From NCBI RefSeq assembly GCF_000283515.1, contig NC_015976.1:3442501-3506500 (forward strand): 64,000 nt of DNA. Reading direction: 5' to 3'. The notes beneath the pieces were generated by a model, which did not search any database, was not told where the DNA came from, and worked only from the letters and a program-made list of their open reading frames with translations. The stretch's first letter is position 1. Every line of letters begins with the position of its first letter. This document shows, in pieces, positions 20,189 through 32,984 of this stretch. Position numbers and translations under genes: made by a program. This DNA is from Sphingobium sp. SYK-6. Its GTDB lineage: Bacteria; Pseudomonadota; Alphaproteobacteria; Sphingomonadales; Sphingomonadaceae.

Positions 20189-21385
20189 ATGAACATTCAT
20201 GAATATCAGGCCAAGGAACTGCTCGCCAAGTTCGGCGCCCCCGTGCCCGCCGGTTTCGCCGCGCTCACCGTGGAGGAAGCCGTCGAGGCCGCGAAGAAGC
20301 TGCCCGGGCCGCTTTATGTGGTGAAGGCGCAGATCCACGCGGGCGGCCGCGGCAAGGGCAAGTTCAAGGAACTCGGCCCCGATGCCAAGGGCGGCGTCCG
20401 CCTCGCCAAGACGCTCGAGGAAGTCGAGGCCCATGCGAAGGACATGCTCGGCAACACGCTGGTGACGATCCAGACCGGCGAGGCCGGCAAGCAGGTCAAC
20501 CGCCTCTACATCACCGATGGCGTCGACATCGACAAGGAATTCTACCTCGCCCTGCTCGTCGACCGCGCGAGCGGCCGCATCGCCATGGTCGCCTCGACCG
20601 AGGGCGGCATGGATATCGAGGAAGTGGCGCATTCGACGCCCGAGAAGATCCACACCATCACCATCGATCCCGCGACCGGCTTCATGCCGCATCATGGCCG
20701 CCGCGTGGCTGCCGCGCTGGAGCTTTCGGGCGATCTCGCCAAGCAGGCCGCCAAGGTCGCGGGCGCGCTCTACAAGGCGTTCCTCGGCACCGATGCCAGC
20801 CAGATCGAGATCAACCCCCTCGCGATCGCCGGCGGCAAGATCCAGGTGCTCGACGCCAAGGTCGGCTTCGACGGCAATGCCCTGTTCCGTCACCCGGATC
20901 TGATGGACCTGCGCGACGAGACCGAAGAAGACCCGATGGAGTTGGAGGCGAGCAAGTACGACCTCGCCTATATCAAGCTGGATGGCGACATCGGCTGCAT
21001 GGTCAACGGGGCCGGCCTCGCCATGGCGACGATGGACATCATCAAACTGAACGGCATGTTCCCCGCCAACTTCCTCGACGTGGGCGGCGGCGCCTCCAAG
21101 GAGAAGGTGACGGCGGCGTTCAAGATCATCCTGTCCGACCCGGCCGTGAAGGGCATCCTCGTCAACATCTTCGGCGGCATCATGCGCTGCGACATCATTG
21201 CCGATGGCATCGTCGCGGCCGCCAAGGAAGTGAACCTCTCCGTGCCGCTGGTCGTGCGCCTCGAAGGCACGAACGTGGCGCAGGGCAAGGAAATCCTCGC
21301 CAACTCCGGCCTCGCCATCGTGCCGGCCGACGATCTGGGCGATGCCGCCCGCAAGATCGTGGCCGAGGTGAAAAAGCTGGGCTGA
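20189..21385 (+). CDS. sucC: Succinate-CoA ligase (ADP-forming) beta subunit
   Basis: The 398-residue ATP-grasp beta subunit of the TCA-cycle enzyme succinyl-CoA synthetase. [16 protein letters not shown] starts the ATP-grasp region, GGRGKGKF binds ATP, and the C-terminal ligase part contains [18 protein letters not shown]. Length is normal. Normally sucD follows directly; here the next genes on the strand are etfB and etfA, so sucD is encoded elsewhere in the genome. Confidence 0.95.
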   Translation: MNIHEYQAKELLAKFGAPVPAGFAALTVEEAVEAAKKLPGPLYVVKAQIHAGGRGKGKFKELGPDAKGGVRLAKTLEEVEAHAKDMLGNTLVTIQTGEAGKQVNRLYITDGVDIDKEFYLALLVDRASGRIAMVASTEGGMDIEEVAHSTPEKIHTITIDPATGFMPHHGRRVAAALELSGDLAKQAAKVAGALYKAFLGTDASQIEINPLAIAGGKIQVLDAKVGFDGNALFRHPDLMDLRDETEEDPMELEASKYDLAYIKLDGDIGCMVNGAGLAMATMDIIKLNGMFPANFLDVGGGASKEKVTAAFKIILSDPAVKGILVNIFGGIMRCDIIADGIVAAAKEVNLSVPLVVRLEGTNVAQGKEILANSGLAIVPADDLGDAARKIVAEVKKLG

Positions 21386-21411
21386 GCGCTTTCGCGCTGC
21401 CGCTACGGAAC

Positions 21412-21437
21412 GGGCGCTCCCGCGAGAGGGGGCGCCC
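21412..21437 (+). terminator. Possible terminator or attenuator hairpin after sucC
   Basis: GGGCGCTCCC-GCGAGA-GGGGGCGCCC makes a 10-base stem with one wobble pair and a six-base loop. It is 27 bases past the sucC stop but is not followed by a T-tract, so intrinsic termination may be partial. Confidence 0.45.
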
Positions 21438-21605
21438 GCTTCGCATCCGCTCAAGCCGGAACAACGGCGGCGCAAAGCAAAATTTCGCTGATTTCCGGCG
21501 CGCTGCGCTCTATAGACAGCGCGTGAAGGCGGGCCGCGAGGCCTGTGCAATCGCGCAAAATGCTATATAGAATAGCGATCAGGCAATGTCTTGCGGAGAG
21601 CTTCC

Positions 21606-22355
21606 ATGAAGATTCTTGTCCCGGTGAAACGGGTGCTCGATTACAATCTCAAGCCACGGGTGAAGGCGGACGGCAGCGGCGTGGACCTCGCCAATGTCAA
21701 GCAGAGCATGAACCCGTTCGATGAGATCGCGGTGGAGGAAGCCATCCGCCTGAAGGAGAAGGGCGTGGCGACGGAAGTCGTCGCCGTCTCCATCGGTGAG
21801 CCCAAGGCGCAGGATACGCTGCGCACCGCGCTGGCGATGGGTGCGGACCGCGCGATCCTCATCACGCATGAAGGCGTGGCCGAGCCGCTCGCGGTCGCCA
21901 AGCTGCTGAAGGCCGTGGCCGATGAGGAACAGCCCTCGCTCGTCATCCTGGGCAAGCAGGCCATCGATGATGACAGCAACCAGACCGGCCAGATGCTCGC
22001 CGCGCTGCTCGGCTGGGCGCAGGGCACTTTCGCCAGCAAGGTCGAGGTGTCCGGCGACACCGCCAATGTGACGCGCGAAGTGGACGGCGGCCTCGAGACG
22101 GTGGCGCTCAAGCTCCCCGCCATCGTGACCACGGACCTGCGCCTCAACGAGCCGCGCTATGCCTCGCTGCCCAACATCATGAAGGCCAAGTCCAAGCCGC
22201 TCGCGCAGAAGACGCCGGCTGACTATGGCGTGGACATGACGCCGCGCATCACCACGCTCAACGTCAGCGAGCCGCCCAGCCGGCAGGCCGGGATCAAGGT
22301 GTCCAGCGTGGACGAACTGGTCGAGAAACTGAAGGCTCTGGGAGTTGCGGCATGA
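21606..22355 (+). CDS. etfB: Electron transfer flavoprotein beta subunit
   Basis: A 249-residue EtfB that binds AMP and shuttles electrons from acyl-CoA and other dehydrogenases, with EtfA, to ETF-ubiquinone oxidoreductase. [19 protein letters not shown] and the AMP-binding segment [23 protein letters not shown] are characteristic. The ATG was chosen after GCGGAGAG; an in-frame TTG precedes it. It overlaps etfA by four bases (ATGA), implying translational coupling. Confidence 0.95.
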   Translation: MKILVPVKRVLDYNLKPRVKADGSGVDLANVKQSMNPFDEIAVEEAIRLKEKGVATEVVAVSIGEPKAQDTLRTALAMGADRAILITHEGVAEPLAVAKLLKAVADEEQPSLVILGKQAIDDDSNQTGQMLAALLGWAQGTFASKVEVSGDTANVTREVDGGLETVALKLPAIVTTDLRLNEPRYASLPNIMKAKSKPLAQKTPADYGVDMTPRITTLNVSEPPSRQAGIKVSSVDELVEKLKALGVAA

Positions 22356-23281
22356 AGACGCTGGTTCTTGTCGAGCATGACAATGCAAGCCTGAAGGACG
22401 CGACGCTCCACACCGTGAGCGCTGCAGCCAAGCTGGGCGAGGTCCATCTGCTGGTCGCCGGCGCGGGCTGCGCTGCCGTGGCGGAAGCGGCCGCGAAGAT
22501 CACGGGCGTGGCAAAGGTCCATCTCGCCGATGACGCGGCCTATGCGCATCAGCTGCCCGAGAATGTGGCGCCGCTGGTCGCAACGCTGATGGCCGATCAT
22601 GACGCTTTCCTCGCCAGCGCGACGACGAACGGCAAGAACATCGCCCCGCGCGTGGCTGCCCTGCTCGACGTGATGCAGATCAGCGACATCATCGCGGTGG
22701 ACGGGCCGGACATGTTCACGCGGCCCATTTACGCGGGCAATGCCATCGCGAAAGTGCAGACGAGTGACAAGAAGCTCGTCATCACCGTGCGCGGCACGGC
22801 CTTCGAGAAGGCAGCGGCCGAGGGCGGCACCGGCACGGTGGAAGCCGTCGCGGGCGCGGGCGAAAGCGGCCTTTCGAGCTTCGTCTCCGAGGAACTGGCC
22901 ACGTCCGAGCGGCCCGAACTCACCGGCGCGAAGATCATCGTCTCGGGCGGTCGCGGCCTTGGCAGCGGGGATAATTACCACGCGATCATCGAGCCGCTGG
23001 CCGACAAGCTCGGCGCCGCCGTGGGCGCCAGCCGCGCCGCCGTGGACGCGGGCTATGTGCCCAATGACTATCAGGTCGGCCAGACCGGCAAGATCGTGGC
23101 GCCGGAGGTCTACATCGCCGTCGGCATCTCGGGCGCGATCCAGCACCTTGCGGGCATGAAGGACAGCAAGACCATCATCGCCATCAACAAGGACGAAGAC
23201 GCCCCGATCTTCCAGATCGCCGACATCGGCCTGGTCGCGGACCTCTTCAAGGCCGTCCCGGAGCTCACCGAAAAGCTCTGA
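22352..23281 (+). CDS. etfA: Electron transfer flavoprotein alpha subunit
   Basis: A 309-residue EtfA, the FAD-binding half of ETF. The C-terminal FAD-binding domain shows [43 protein letters not shown] and [12 protein letters not shown]. It is cytoplasmic and pairs with EtfB from the upstream gene. A strong intrinsic terminator follows 39 bases later, so the transcription unit ends here. Confidence 0.95.
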   Translation: MKTLVLVEHDNASLKDATLHTVSAAAKLGEVHLLVAGAGCAAVAEAAAKITGVAKVHLADDAAYAHQLPENVAPLVATLMADHDAFLASATTNGKNIAPRVAALLDVMQISDIIAVDGPDMFTRPIYAGNAIAKVQTSDKKLVITVRGTAFEKAAAEGGTGTVEAVAGAGESGLSSFVSEELATSERPELTGAKIIVSGGRGLGSGDNYHAIIEPLADKLGAAVGASRAAVDAGYVPNDYQVGQTGKIVAPEVYIAVGISGAIQHLAGMKDSKTIIAINKDEDAPIFQIADIGLVADLFKAVPELTEKL

Positions 23282-23319
23282 ACGCCCCGGCGGAACGCCC
23301 GCCAACCAGAAGACAGGAG

Positions 23320-23347
23320 CGGGCCGGGCAACCGGCCCGTTTTTTTT
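23320..23347 (+). terminator. Intrinsic terminator after etfBA
   Basis: Perfect 8-base stem CGGGCCGG/CCGGCCCG with a GCAA tetraloop (23320-23339) followed at once by eight Ts (23340-23347). This is a textbook rho-independent terminator for the etfB-etfA transcript. Confidence 0.9.
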
Positions 23348-23641
23348 ATGCGGGGGGCGAGAGACGGGGAATGGCGATCCGATTCCGGCCTTGCCCGCAA
23401 GCCGCCCGCCGGCGGCGGCAATGCAATGCGGCATTAATCCTTCCGGCGCTCTACTGACTTCGGTTCACTGAAACTCAGACGCACGCCGCTACCGCACCCG
23501 TTGCCAAAAGAAGCCCTGTGCCGGCTGGGCAGCAACGCAGGCACAGGCCAGCGCAATCGATATCCTCCGCATAAATCCCTATTCGTCCAAATCACGTCAC
23601 TGCGCCGTTCCCGGGATTGAGACCGGAGCCCCCCACCCCCC
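23348..23641. other. Intergenic region between etfA and ggt, no gene seen
   Basis: The stretch after the etfA terminator and before the convergent ggt stop contains no open frame with support. No second terminator with a T-tract was identified for ggt. Confidence 0.3.
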
Positions 23642-25486
23642 TCAATAAGCCAGCGCGCAGCCATCCGCCCGCATCTCGCTGGCGGCGGCATAGACGCGGG
23701 TATCGCCATCCATGCGGTGCTCCACGCATTGATAGCGCCCGAAGCCGCCATCGGACTCGCCGAGCGTCCAGCCCATGCCGGCCAGCGCCTGCTTGGTCGC
23801 TTGCGGGACGCCGCTTTCCAGCCGCAGCAGGCCTTTGGGGCCCATCGTGGGATCATCCTCGCCCATGGTTTCGGACGAGCCCTCATGATGCCAGCGCGGC
23901 GCATCGCCGGCGGACTGGATCTCCAGCCCATAGTCGACACGATTGACGATGACCTGCGCCTGCCCCTGCGGCTGCATGTCGCCGCCCATCACGCCGAAGC
24001 TCATCCACGGGTCGTCCCCGCGCGTGGCGAAACCGGGGATGATCGTCTGGAAGGGCCGCTTGCCGGGCGCGTAGATGTTCGGGTGGCCATCCTGCAGGCT
24101 GAAGAGCTGCCCGCGATCCTGGAACATGAAGCCCAGGCCGTCCGCCACCAGCCCTGATCCCATGCCCCGGAAATTCGACTGGATCATCGACACCATCAGC
24201 CCCGAGGCATCGGCGCAGCTGAAATAGGTGGTGTCGCCCCGGCTCGGCGCCTGTCCGGGATGGACCGGCGTCAGGATGCGGTCCGGGCGGATGAGCTTGG
24301 CGCGCTGCGCGGCATAATCCTTGGAGACCAGCCACTCGACCGGCACCTGCGCGAATTGCGGATCGGCATAATAGCGCGCCCGGTCCTCATAAGCGAGGCG
24401 CTTGGCCTCGATCTGGAGATGGATCGACAGGGGCGACTGGAAGCCGGCCGCGTCCATGTCGAAATGCTCCAGGATGTTGAGCATCTGCAGCGTAGCGATG
24501 CCCTGCGTGTTCGCGCCGATCGCGTGGACGGTGGCGCCGCGATAGTCCGTGCGCGCCGGCTCGATCCATTCGGAGCGATGCGCCGCCAGGTCCGCCTTGC
24601 GCAGCCAGCCGCCGATGCGCTGGAAATAGCGGTCGATCACATCGGCGATCTCGCCCTGATAATAAGCGTCGCGCCCCCCGGCCGCGATCGCCCGGTAGGT
24701 GCGGGCGAGGTCGGGATTGCGGAACACCTGGCCCGCGCGCGGCCCCTTGCCGTCGGCCATGCCCCATGTGCGCAGCGCGTTGGCGGTCTCCTCGATGCCG
24801 TTGCCGCTGCGGGCGAACAGCGCCATGCCGCGCCGGATGTAGAAGGCGATCATGTCCGGCACCGGCGCACCGGCTTCGGCCAGTGCGATGGCGGGCTCGA
24901 ACAGGCTCGCCCAGGGCAGCTTGCCGTAGCGCTGGTGCATGGTCCACCAGCCGTCGACCGCGCCGGGGACGGACACGCTGATCGCGCCGTGCGAGGGAAG
25001 CACGCCATTCTTCGCGCGGCTGCGCACTGTCTCCAGCGAGAGGCCACGCGGCGACCGGCCCGATCCCGCGAGGCCCACCACCTTGTGCTGCGCCGGGTCC
25101 CAGATCATCGCATAGACATCGCCGCCGATGCCGCAGGCCGTGGGCTCCAGCAGGCCTAGGCAGGCATTGATGGCGATGGCCGCGTCCACGGCCGATCCGC
25201 CGCGCCGGAGAATGTCGATGCCCACCTGCGTCGCGAGCGGGTGCGACGTGCCTGCCGCGCCGTTCAGCCCGTAGACCGCCGTGCGCGAAGCGAAGGACGC
25301 GCCGATCGGCCGGTCGCCGGCATGGACGTCCGGCCGCATATAGCGATCCTCGCCGGCCGGCCATGCGGGCGCTTGCGGCGCGGCGGCCTCGCCTCCGGAC
25401 GCGCCCGCTCCCTGCGGACGGGCAGCAGCAAGGGCAGGCATGGTGGCGGCGGCCGGCAGGGCGGCCAGGAACGTGCGACGGCGCAT
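23642..25486 (-). CDS. ggt: Secreted gamma-glutamyltransferase
   Basis: An N-terminal nucleophile hydrolase of about 614 residues that cleaves and transfers the gamma-glutamyl group of glutathione and related peptides. The N-terminus MRRRTFLAALPAAATMPALA is a twin-arginine-type or Sec signal, so it acts in the periplasm. The self-cleavage site GDTTYFSCADA contains the catalytic Thr near residue 419, giving a large and a small subunit; other family features are GGSAVDAAIA, GIGGDVYAMIWD and QSNFRGMGSGLV. The start at 25486 follows GAGGAGAT; an upstream ATG would add 17 residues and bury the signal. It is on the same strand as lon and 136 bases after its stop. Confidence 0.9.
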   Translation of the reverse strand: MRRRTFLAALPAAATMPALAAARPQGAGASGGEAAAPQAPAWPAGEDRYMRPDVHAGDRPIGASFASRTAVYGLNGAAGTSHPLATQVGIDILRRGGSAVDAAIAINACLGLLEPTACGIGGDVYAMIWDPAQHKVVGLAGSGRSPRGLSLETVRSRAKNGVLPSHGAISVSVPGAVDGWWTMHQRYGKLPWASLFEPAIALAEAGAPVPDMIAFYIRRGMALFARSGNGIEETANALRTWGMADGKGPRAGQVFRNPDLARTYRAIAAGGRDAYYQGEIADVIDRYFQRIGGWLRKADLAAHRSEWIEPARTDYRGATVHAIGANTQGIATLQMLNILEHFDMDAAGFQSPLSIHLQIEAKRLAYEDRARYYADPQFAQVPVEWLVSKDYAAQRAKLIRPDRILTPVHPGQAPSRGDTTYFSCADASGLMVSMIQSNFRGMGSGLVADGLGFMFQDRGQLFSLQDGHPNIYAPGKRPFQTIIPGFATRGDDPWMSFGVMGGDMQPQGQAQVIVNRVDYGLEIQSAGDAPRWHHEGSSETMGEDDPTMGPKGLLRLESGVPQATKQALAGMGWTLGESDGGFGRYQCVEHRMDGDTRVYAAASEMRADGCALAY

Positions 25487-25622
25487 GGCGGGATCTCCTC
25501 TTTGCGCCATCCTCATCGCTCGATCGCGGATGGGCAACAGGAATATCGCGCGCGCCGGTCAGGGCCGGTCAGGAAGGCCGGTCAGGGAGAGGACGGACGC
25601 CCGCCCCTGCCCCGCCGTCACG

Positions 25623-28027
<2,405 letters not shown>

Positions 28028-28028
<1 letters not shown>

Positions 28029-28450
28029 CACCACTGGCCTCCGCCATTCACCTTGTGCAGGGTGACCAGCAGGCACCCGTGCGCGCTCGTCCGGCTCACA
28101 TCCTGATAACGGCCACGGGGCAGCGCGAGACGCCGCTCGAAGCGCCCCTGCGGCAGTTCCAGCCTATGGATGCGCGCGGTGCGGATCTCCGGCGGCAGCA
28201 CGCGCTGGCCCCGCACGACCAGCACGCCATCCTCGATGAAGGCCTCGGCCTGCTCCGGATCGACGCCGGGCAGTGCGACCAGCACGAGCACTTCATGATC
28301 GGTCTCGATGATGTCCACGGGGGGCTCCCAGCCCACGCCGCCACGCCCCGCGCGCGCCGGGGAATAGCCTTCCCGGTGCAGGCGCTCCATCTTGTCGATG
28401 AGGCCGACCGCGTCAGCCCACATCCATTGCCGCGACCGACCTGAACTCAT
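28028..28450 (-). CDS. hsp20: Small heat-shock protein Hsp20
   Basis: A 140-residue alpha-crystallin-type chaperone that holds unfolded proteins. The ACD region starts at PVDIIETDHEVLVLVALPGV and runs to EDGVLVVRGQR...RLALPRG. ATG at 28450 (MSSGRSRQWMWADAVGL) was taken; a GTG nine bases upstream is possible. Its last codon overlaps the lon start, giving an hsp20-lon operon and implying that holdase and protease are made together. Confidence 0.85.
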
Positions 28451-28496
28451 CTTCCTCACCCCGCGATCCGCTGGCGCGGCACACGCCGCTCATGCG

Positions 28497-28528
28497 CTAA
28501 TAAGGAAATGCGGGAGGCCATTTTCAAG
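28497..28528 (-). promoter_or_regulatory. Possible RpoH-type heat-shock promoter for hsp20-lon
   Basis: On the minus strand CTTGAA is followed after 18 bases by CTTATTAG; the alphaproteobacterial RpoH consensus is about CTTGAC-N17-CYTATNT, so this is close with a one-base longer spacer. It lies 47-78 bases before the hsp20 start. The call rests on motif similarity and the nature of the genes. Confidence 0.4.
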
Positions 28529-28634
28529 CCGCGCGGCAAAATGGGCGCGCGCGACGCGACGACGGGGACGCCCCGATCCCGCCACCCCGGGGCACCGCGA
28601 TGGCGTTGTCGACGCGGAAAGGGAGACCATCCTT

Positions 28635-28658
28635 GATAATAGTTATCGGATGGCGATA
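28635..28658. promoter_or_regulatory. Candidate ParD operator
   Basis: Two overlapping palindromes, GATAA-TAG-TTATC (28635-28647) and TATCG-GATGG-CGATA (28644-28658), lie 23-46 bases upstream of the parD start codon and overlap the AT-rich promoter core. ParD-type antitoxins autorepress through such sites. Confidence 0.5.
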
Positions 28659-28680
28659 TTCCTGACTCCGGAGGTGCCCC

Positions 28681-28947
28681 ATGGCCAGCAGCGTCGATCT
28701 CGGAAAACAGCTCGAAACCTTTGTGGCCCGGCTCGTGAAGACCGGACGCTACAACTCCCGCAGCGAAATCCTGCGGGAAGGCGTGCGTCTGATCCACGAA
28801 CGCGAAACTCGCCTTGCGGCGCTCGATGCCTCGATTGCGCGCGGGCTGGCCGATGCCGACGCCGGGCGCGTGCTGAGCCTTGACGATGCGGCGGCGCGCC
28901 TTGACGCCCGCTATGCGGACGCCGGAGCCGTGCGCGACGCGCCATGA
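28681..28947 (+). CDS. parD: ParD-type antitoxin (ribbon-helix-helix)
   Basis: An 88-residue antitoxin with an N-terminal ribbon-helix-helix DNA-binding domain (MASSVDLGKQLETFVARLVKTGRYNSRSEILREGVRLIHERE) and an acidic C-terminal tail (RLDARYADAGAVRDAP) that would bind the toxin. The ribosome-binding site GGAGGTGCCCC is strong. Palindromic sites upstream are consistent with autorepression. It overlaps the toxin gene by four bases. Confidence 0.85.
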   Translation: MASSVDLGKQLETFVARLVKTGRYNSRSEILREGVRLIHERETRLAALDASIARGLADADAGRVLSLDDAAARLDARYADAGAVRDAP

Positions 28948-29243
28948 AGGTCGTCATCACCGCCGAAGCTCTTTCCGACCTGGAGACGATCGGCGACTAC
29001 ATCGCGCTGGACAATCCCGCGCGCGCCCGCACGTTCGTGGCGCAATTGCTGGACAAGGCGCGTGGCCTTGGCGATCTCCCACAAGGATTTCCGCTGGTGC
29101 CACGCTATGAGCATCTGGGCATCCGCCGCAGGGTTCAAGGCAACTATGTGATCTTCTACCGCGCCGATGAGCATCAGGTGACAGTCATTCACATCCTGCA
29201 CGGCGCGCGCGATTACGAGGCACTCCTGTTTCCAGATGCGTAA
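28944..29243 (+). CDS. parE: ParE/RelE superfamily toxin
   Basis: A 99-residue ParE/RelE-fold toxin (MKVVITAEALSDLETIGDYIALDNPARARTF, ending FYRADEHQVTVIHILHGARDYE). ParE toxins poison DNA gyrase; RelE-type toxins cleave mRNA. The N-terminal and C-terminal signatures fit ParE better but this cannot be decided here. It is coupled to parD by an ATGA overlap. The pair lies between hsp20-lon and a tRNA gene. Confidence 0.85.
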   Translation: MKVVITAEALSDLETIGDYIALDNPARARTFVAQLLDKARGLGDLPQGFPLVPRYEHLGIRRRVQGNYVIFYRADEHQVTVIHILHGARDYEALLFPDA

Positions 29244-29352
29244 TGCGCGCGATCAGGCTGGACGCTATCCCTCTGCGCCCGGAATGAAGGCGTCGAACCG
29301 CCCTATTCTCTTCACCCTCAAGTGTCAGGGCTGAACATTCGGCGGAAGGAAT

Positions 29353-29436
29353 TGGTGCGGGCGGTCGGACTCGAACCGACATGGATTGCTCCGGCGGATT
29401 TTGAGTCCGCTGCGTCTACCATTTCGCCACGCCCGC
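29353..29436 (-). tRNA. tRNA-Leu (CAA)
   Basis: Read on the minus strand: acceptor arms GCGGGCG and CGCCCGC, anticodon stem GCGGA/TCCGC with loop CTCAAAA giving anticodon CAA, T-loop GGTTCGAGTCC, discriminator A and encoded CCA. The 84-base length and long variable arm fit tRNA-Leu decoding UUG. Confidence 0.93.
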
Positions 29437-29594
29437 GCGCCGCGATGGTGCGGCCATAAGCGGCAGACCGGTTCGCGTCCAGAGGCTTCACCGTTCGGGG
29501 CATCTGCGCGCCTTCGACCATGGTCCGGGCGCGCCCGCCCCGTGAAATGGCGGATTCAAGCGGGATTCCGGCGCATGGACTGCCGGCGCGCCTT

Positions 29595-29612
29595 ATTGTG
29601 CGGTTGCGCAAT
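29595..29612. promoter_or_regulatory. Inverted repeat upstream of zwf
   Basis: ATTGTGC-GGTT-GCGCAAT is an inverted repeat with 6 of 7 matched bases, about 78-95 bases upstream of the zwf start. It is the only symmetrical site seen in front of the glucose operon and may bind a regulator such as a HexR-like repressor, although it does not match the HexR consensus well. Confidence 0.35.
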
Positions 29613-29689
29613 GAGTCCGCGACTGTAAAGCTGACCCCTGAAGCTGCTCACGCGCGGCCCTGTCCGCGCTTCGCTATGATGAGGGTCCC

Positions 29690-31156
29690 TTGGCCGAAAA
29701 ATCCACGGTTCTGATTTTGTTCGGGGCGACGGGCGATCTTGCCCATCGCATGTTGTTTCCCTCACTTTATCATCTGCTGTGCGACGGGCTGCTGCCGGAG
29801 CCGTTTCACATCATGGCCTCGGGCCGGACCCGGATGGACGACGCGGCGTTTCGCGACACGATCGCGGAAGCGCTCAAGACCTATGCCCAGGCGGAGCTGC
29901 TGGACGAGGACCGCATCGCCGGATTTCTCGAGCGCATCGTCTACTGCCCCGTCTCGGCGGGCGATGAAGCGCAGTTCGCTGCGCTGGCGGAACGGGCCCG
30001 CTCGCTCAGCACCGGGCCTGTCGCCGTCTATCTCTCGACGCCCCCGTCCCTCTTCGCGCCGACCGCGCAGGGCCTGGCCGGCGCCGGGCTGATCGGCGCG
30101 GACACGCGCATCGCCATGGAGAAGCCGATCGGCAAGGATCTGGCGTCGTCGAAGGAAGTGAACGACGCCATCGGCGCGCTCTTCCCCGAGGAACATATCT
30201 TCCGCGTCGACCATTATCTGGGCAAGGAGACGGTCCAGAACCTCATGGCGCTACGCTTTGGCAACCGGCTGTTCGAGCCGCTGTGGAATTCCAGCGCGAT
30301 CGATCATGTGCAGATCACCGTCGCCGAGACGGTGGGGCTGGAAGGCCGCGTCTCTTATTATGACGGCGTTGGCGCCCTGAAGGACATGGTGCAGAACCAC
30401 ATGCTCCAGATCCTGTCCATCATTGCCATGGAGCCGCCCGCGCGGATGGATTCGACGGCAGTGCGCGACGAGAAGGTGAAGGCGCTGCGCTCGCTGCGCC
30501 CGATGGAGCCGGACAGCGTGCGCACCCACAGCGTGCGGGGACAATATCGGGAAGGCGCGGTAGGCGGCAAGCTCATCGCCGGCTATGCCGAGGAGCTGGG
30601 CAAGCCTTCGGACACCGAGACCTTCGTGGCGCTCAAGGCCCATATCGACAACTGGCGCTGGACGGGCGTTCCTTTCTATCTGCGCACCGGCAAGTGCATG
30701 CCCAGCCGCCAGTCGGAGATCCTGATCCAGTTCAAGCCCGTCACCCACAGCATCTTTCGCCGCAATGGCTATGGCGATGCGCTGGAGCCCAACCAGCTCA
30801 TCATCCGCCTGCAGCCGGACGAGAATATCCGCCTGTGTATCATGGCCAAGCGACCCGGCCTCGATCGCGACGGAGTCAAGCTGCAGGAAGTCGGGCTCGA
30901 CGTCAGCCTCGCCCATGCCTTCGCCAATGAGCGGCGGCGGATCGCCTATGAGCGGCTGCTGCTCGATCTGATCGAAGGCGATACGACCCTGTTCGTGCGC
31001 CGCGACGAAGTGGAAGCGCAATGGACATGGATCGACAGCATCACCGCCGGCTGGAAGGAATCCGGGCAGAAAGTGGTGCAATATGCCGCCGGGACCTGGG
31101 GTCCCTCGGCCGGCATCGCGCTGATCGAGCGGGACGGAGCAAGCTGGTATGACTGA
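29690..31156 (+). CDS. zwf: Glucose-6-phosphate 1-dehydrogenase
   Basis: A 488-residue enzyme oxidising glucose-6-phosphate to 6-phosphogluconolactone and giving NAD(P)H, the first step of the Entner-Doudoroff route. NADP-binding is [11 protein letters not shown], and the active-site segment is [14 protein letters not shown]. It uses a TTG start (TTG GCC GAA) with GAGGG ahead; nearby ATGs lie in other frames. The gene overlaps edd by eight bases, and no pgl (lactonase) gene is present in the operon. Confidence 0.95.
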   Translation: MAEKSTVLILFGATGDLAHRMLFPSLYHLLCDGLLPEPFHIMASGRTRMDDAAFRDTIAEALKTYAQAELLDEDRIAGFLERIVYCPVSAGDEAQFAALAERARSLSTGPVAVYLSTPPSLFAPTAQGLAGAGLIGADTRIAMEKPIGKDLASSKEVNDAIGALFPEEHIFRVDHYLGKETVQNLMALRFGNRLFEPLWNSSAIDHVQITVAETVGLEGRVSYYDGVGALKDMVQNHMLQILSIIAMEPPARMDSTAVRDEKVKALRSLRPMEPDSVRTHSVRGQYREGAVGGKLIAGYAEELGKPSDTETFVALKAHIDNWRWTGVPFYLRTGKCMPSRQSEILIQFKPVTHSIFRRNGYGDALEPNQLIIRLQPDENIRLCIMAKRPGLDRDGVKLQEVGLDVSLAHAFANERRRIAYERLLLDLIEGDTTLFVRRDEVEAQWTWIDSITAGWKESGQKVVQYAAGTWGPSAGIALIERDGASWYD

Positions 31157-32984
31157 CCTTCATCCCGTCATCGCGAGAGTGACCGAGCGGGTCACGGCGC
31201 GCAGTGCCGCGAGCCGGCTGCGCTATCTCGACCTCATCGAGCGCGGGCGCGACGCCGGCACGAACCGGGACATGCTCTCCTGCGGCAATCTGGCCCATGG
31301 CTTCGCGGCGAGCGGCGAGGACAAGCCCGCGATCCGCACCGGCCGGGCCATGAACATCGGCATCGTCACCGCCTATAACGACATGCTCTCGGCCCATCAG
31401 CCTTATGGGCGCTATCCCGAGGCGATCAAGATCGCCGCGCGGGAAGTGGGCGCCACCGCGCAGGTGGCCGGCGGCGTGCCTGCCATGTGCGACGGCGTCA
31501 CGCAGGGGCAGGCCGGCATGGAGCTCTCGCTCTTCTCGCGCGACACCATTGCCCTCTCGACCGCCATCGCGCTCAGCCATGCGATGTTCGAAGGCGCGCT
31601 GATGCTGGGCATCTGCGACAAGATCGTGCCGGGGCTGCTGATGGGCGCGCTGCGCTTTGGCCATCTGCCGACCATCTTCGTGCCGGCCGGCCCGATGCCC
31701 TCGGGCCTCGCCAACAAGGAGAAGCAGCGCATCCGCCAGCTCTATGCCGAGGGCAAGGTCGGCCGCGAGGAGCTGCTGGAGAGCGAATCCGCCAGCTATC
31801 ACGATGCCGGCACCTGCACTTTCTACGGCACTGCCAACACCAACCAGATGATGATGGAAGTGATGGGCCTGCACATGCCGGGCGCCGCGTTCGTCAATCC
31901 GGGCACGCGGCTGCGCAGCGAGCTGACTCGTGCCGCCGTGCATCGCGTGGCGTCGCTCGGCTGGGACGGCGAGGATTATCGCCCGCTCGGCCATTGCGTG
32001 GACGAGAAGGCGATCGTGAATGCCGCCATCGGCCTGCTCGCCACCGGCGGCTCGACCAACCATGCCATCCACTTGCCCGCCATCGCCCGCGCGGCCGGCA
32101 TCCTCATCGACTGGACGGACCTGGCCGAGCTGTCCTCGGTCGTGCCGCTGCTCGCGCGAGTCTATCCCAATGGCGCGGACGACGTGAACCATTTCCACGC
32201 TGCCGGCGGCATGGCGTGGATCATCACGGAGCTGCTCGGCAATGGCCTGCTCCACCGTGACATCATGACCGTCGCGCGCGCTGACCTCACCGATTATGGC
32301 CGCAGCCCCATGCTGGTGGACGACGCGCTGGTCTGGGACGAGCCGCCCACGGCGCCCGGCAATGACGCGATCCTGCGGCCCGTCTCCGATCCCTTCAGTG
32401 CCGATGGCGGCATGAAGCTGCTCGCCGGCAATCTCGGCCGCTGCATCATGAAGACCAGCGCGGTGGACCCGGCGCGCTGGACGATCGAGGCGCCCGCCCG
32501 CGTGTTCGCCGGGCAGGACGAGGTCATGGAAGCCTTCAAGGCCGGCGAGCTGGACCGCGACGTGGTCGTGGTCGTCCGCTTCCAGGGCCCGCGCGCTAAT
32601 GGCATGCCGGAGCTGCACAAGCTCACCCCGCCGCTCGGCGTGCTGCAGGACCGGGGCTTCAAGGTCGCGCTGGTGACGGACGGGCGCATGTCCGGCGCGA
32701 GCGGCAAGGTGCCTGCCGCGATCCATCTCTCGCCCGAGGCGCTGGGCGGCGGCCCGGTCGGCAAGCTGCGCGATGGCGACATCGTGCGCGTCTGCGCCGT
32801 GGAAGGCCGGCTGGAAGCGCTGGTGAACGAGGCCGAGTGGGCCGCGCGCCCGCAGGCCGAGGCCCCGCCCCCGCCGTTCGACACCGGCCGCGAGCTGTTC
32901 GCCCTGTTCCGCCATCACAGCGATGTCGCGGAGGCCGGCGCCTCGCCCATCCTGGCGGCAATGGACCGGGACATCGCGCTGTGA
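31149..32984 (+). CDS. edd: Phosphogluconate dehydratase
   Basis: A 611-residue IlvD/Edd-family [4Fe-4S] dehydratase that converts 6-phosphogluconate to KDPG. Family landmarks include the Fe-S ligand segments [20 protein letters not shown] and [17 protein letters not shown], and [14 protein letters not shown]. It overlaps zwf at the 5' end and glk at the 3' end (GTG start overlapped by its stop). Confidence 0.95.
   Translation: MTDLHPVIARVTERVTARSAASRLRYLDLIERGRDAGTNRDMLSCGNLAHGFAASGEDKPAIRTGRAMNIGIVTAYNDMLSAHQPYGRYPEAIKIAAREVGATAQVAGGVPAMCDGVTQGQAGMELSLFSRDTIALSTAIALSHAMFEGALMLGICDKIVPGLLMGALRFGHLPTIFVPAGPMPSGLANKEKQRIRQLYAEGKVGREELLESESASYHDAGTCTFYGTANTNQMMMEVMGLHMPGAAFVNPGTRLRSELTRAAVHRVASLGWDGEDYRPLGHCVDEKAIVNAAIGLLATGGSTNHAIHLPAIARAAGILIDWTDLAELSSVVPLLARVYPNGADDVNHFHAAGGMAWIITELLGNGLLHRDIMTVARADLTDYGRSPMLVDDALVWDEPPTAPGNDAILRPVSDPFSADGGMKLLAGNLGRCIMKTSAVDPARWTIEAPARVFAGQDEVMEAFKAGELDRDVVVVVRFQGPRANGMPELHKLTPPLGVLQDRGFKVALVTDGRMSGASGKVPAAIHLSPEALGGGPVGKLRDGDIVRVCAVEGRLEALVNEAEWAARPQAEAPPPPFDTGRELFALFRHHSDVAEAGASPILAAMDRDIAL

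Noticed and set aside
29353..29436. tRNA-Leu as an attachment site of an island with parDE
   Set aside because: No direct repeat of the tRNA 3' end was found in the neighbouring 1 kb and no integrase is present.
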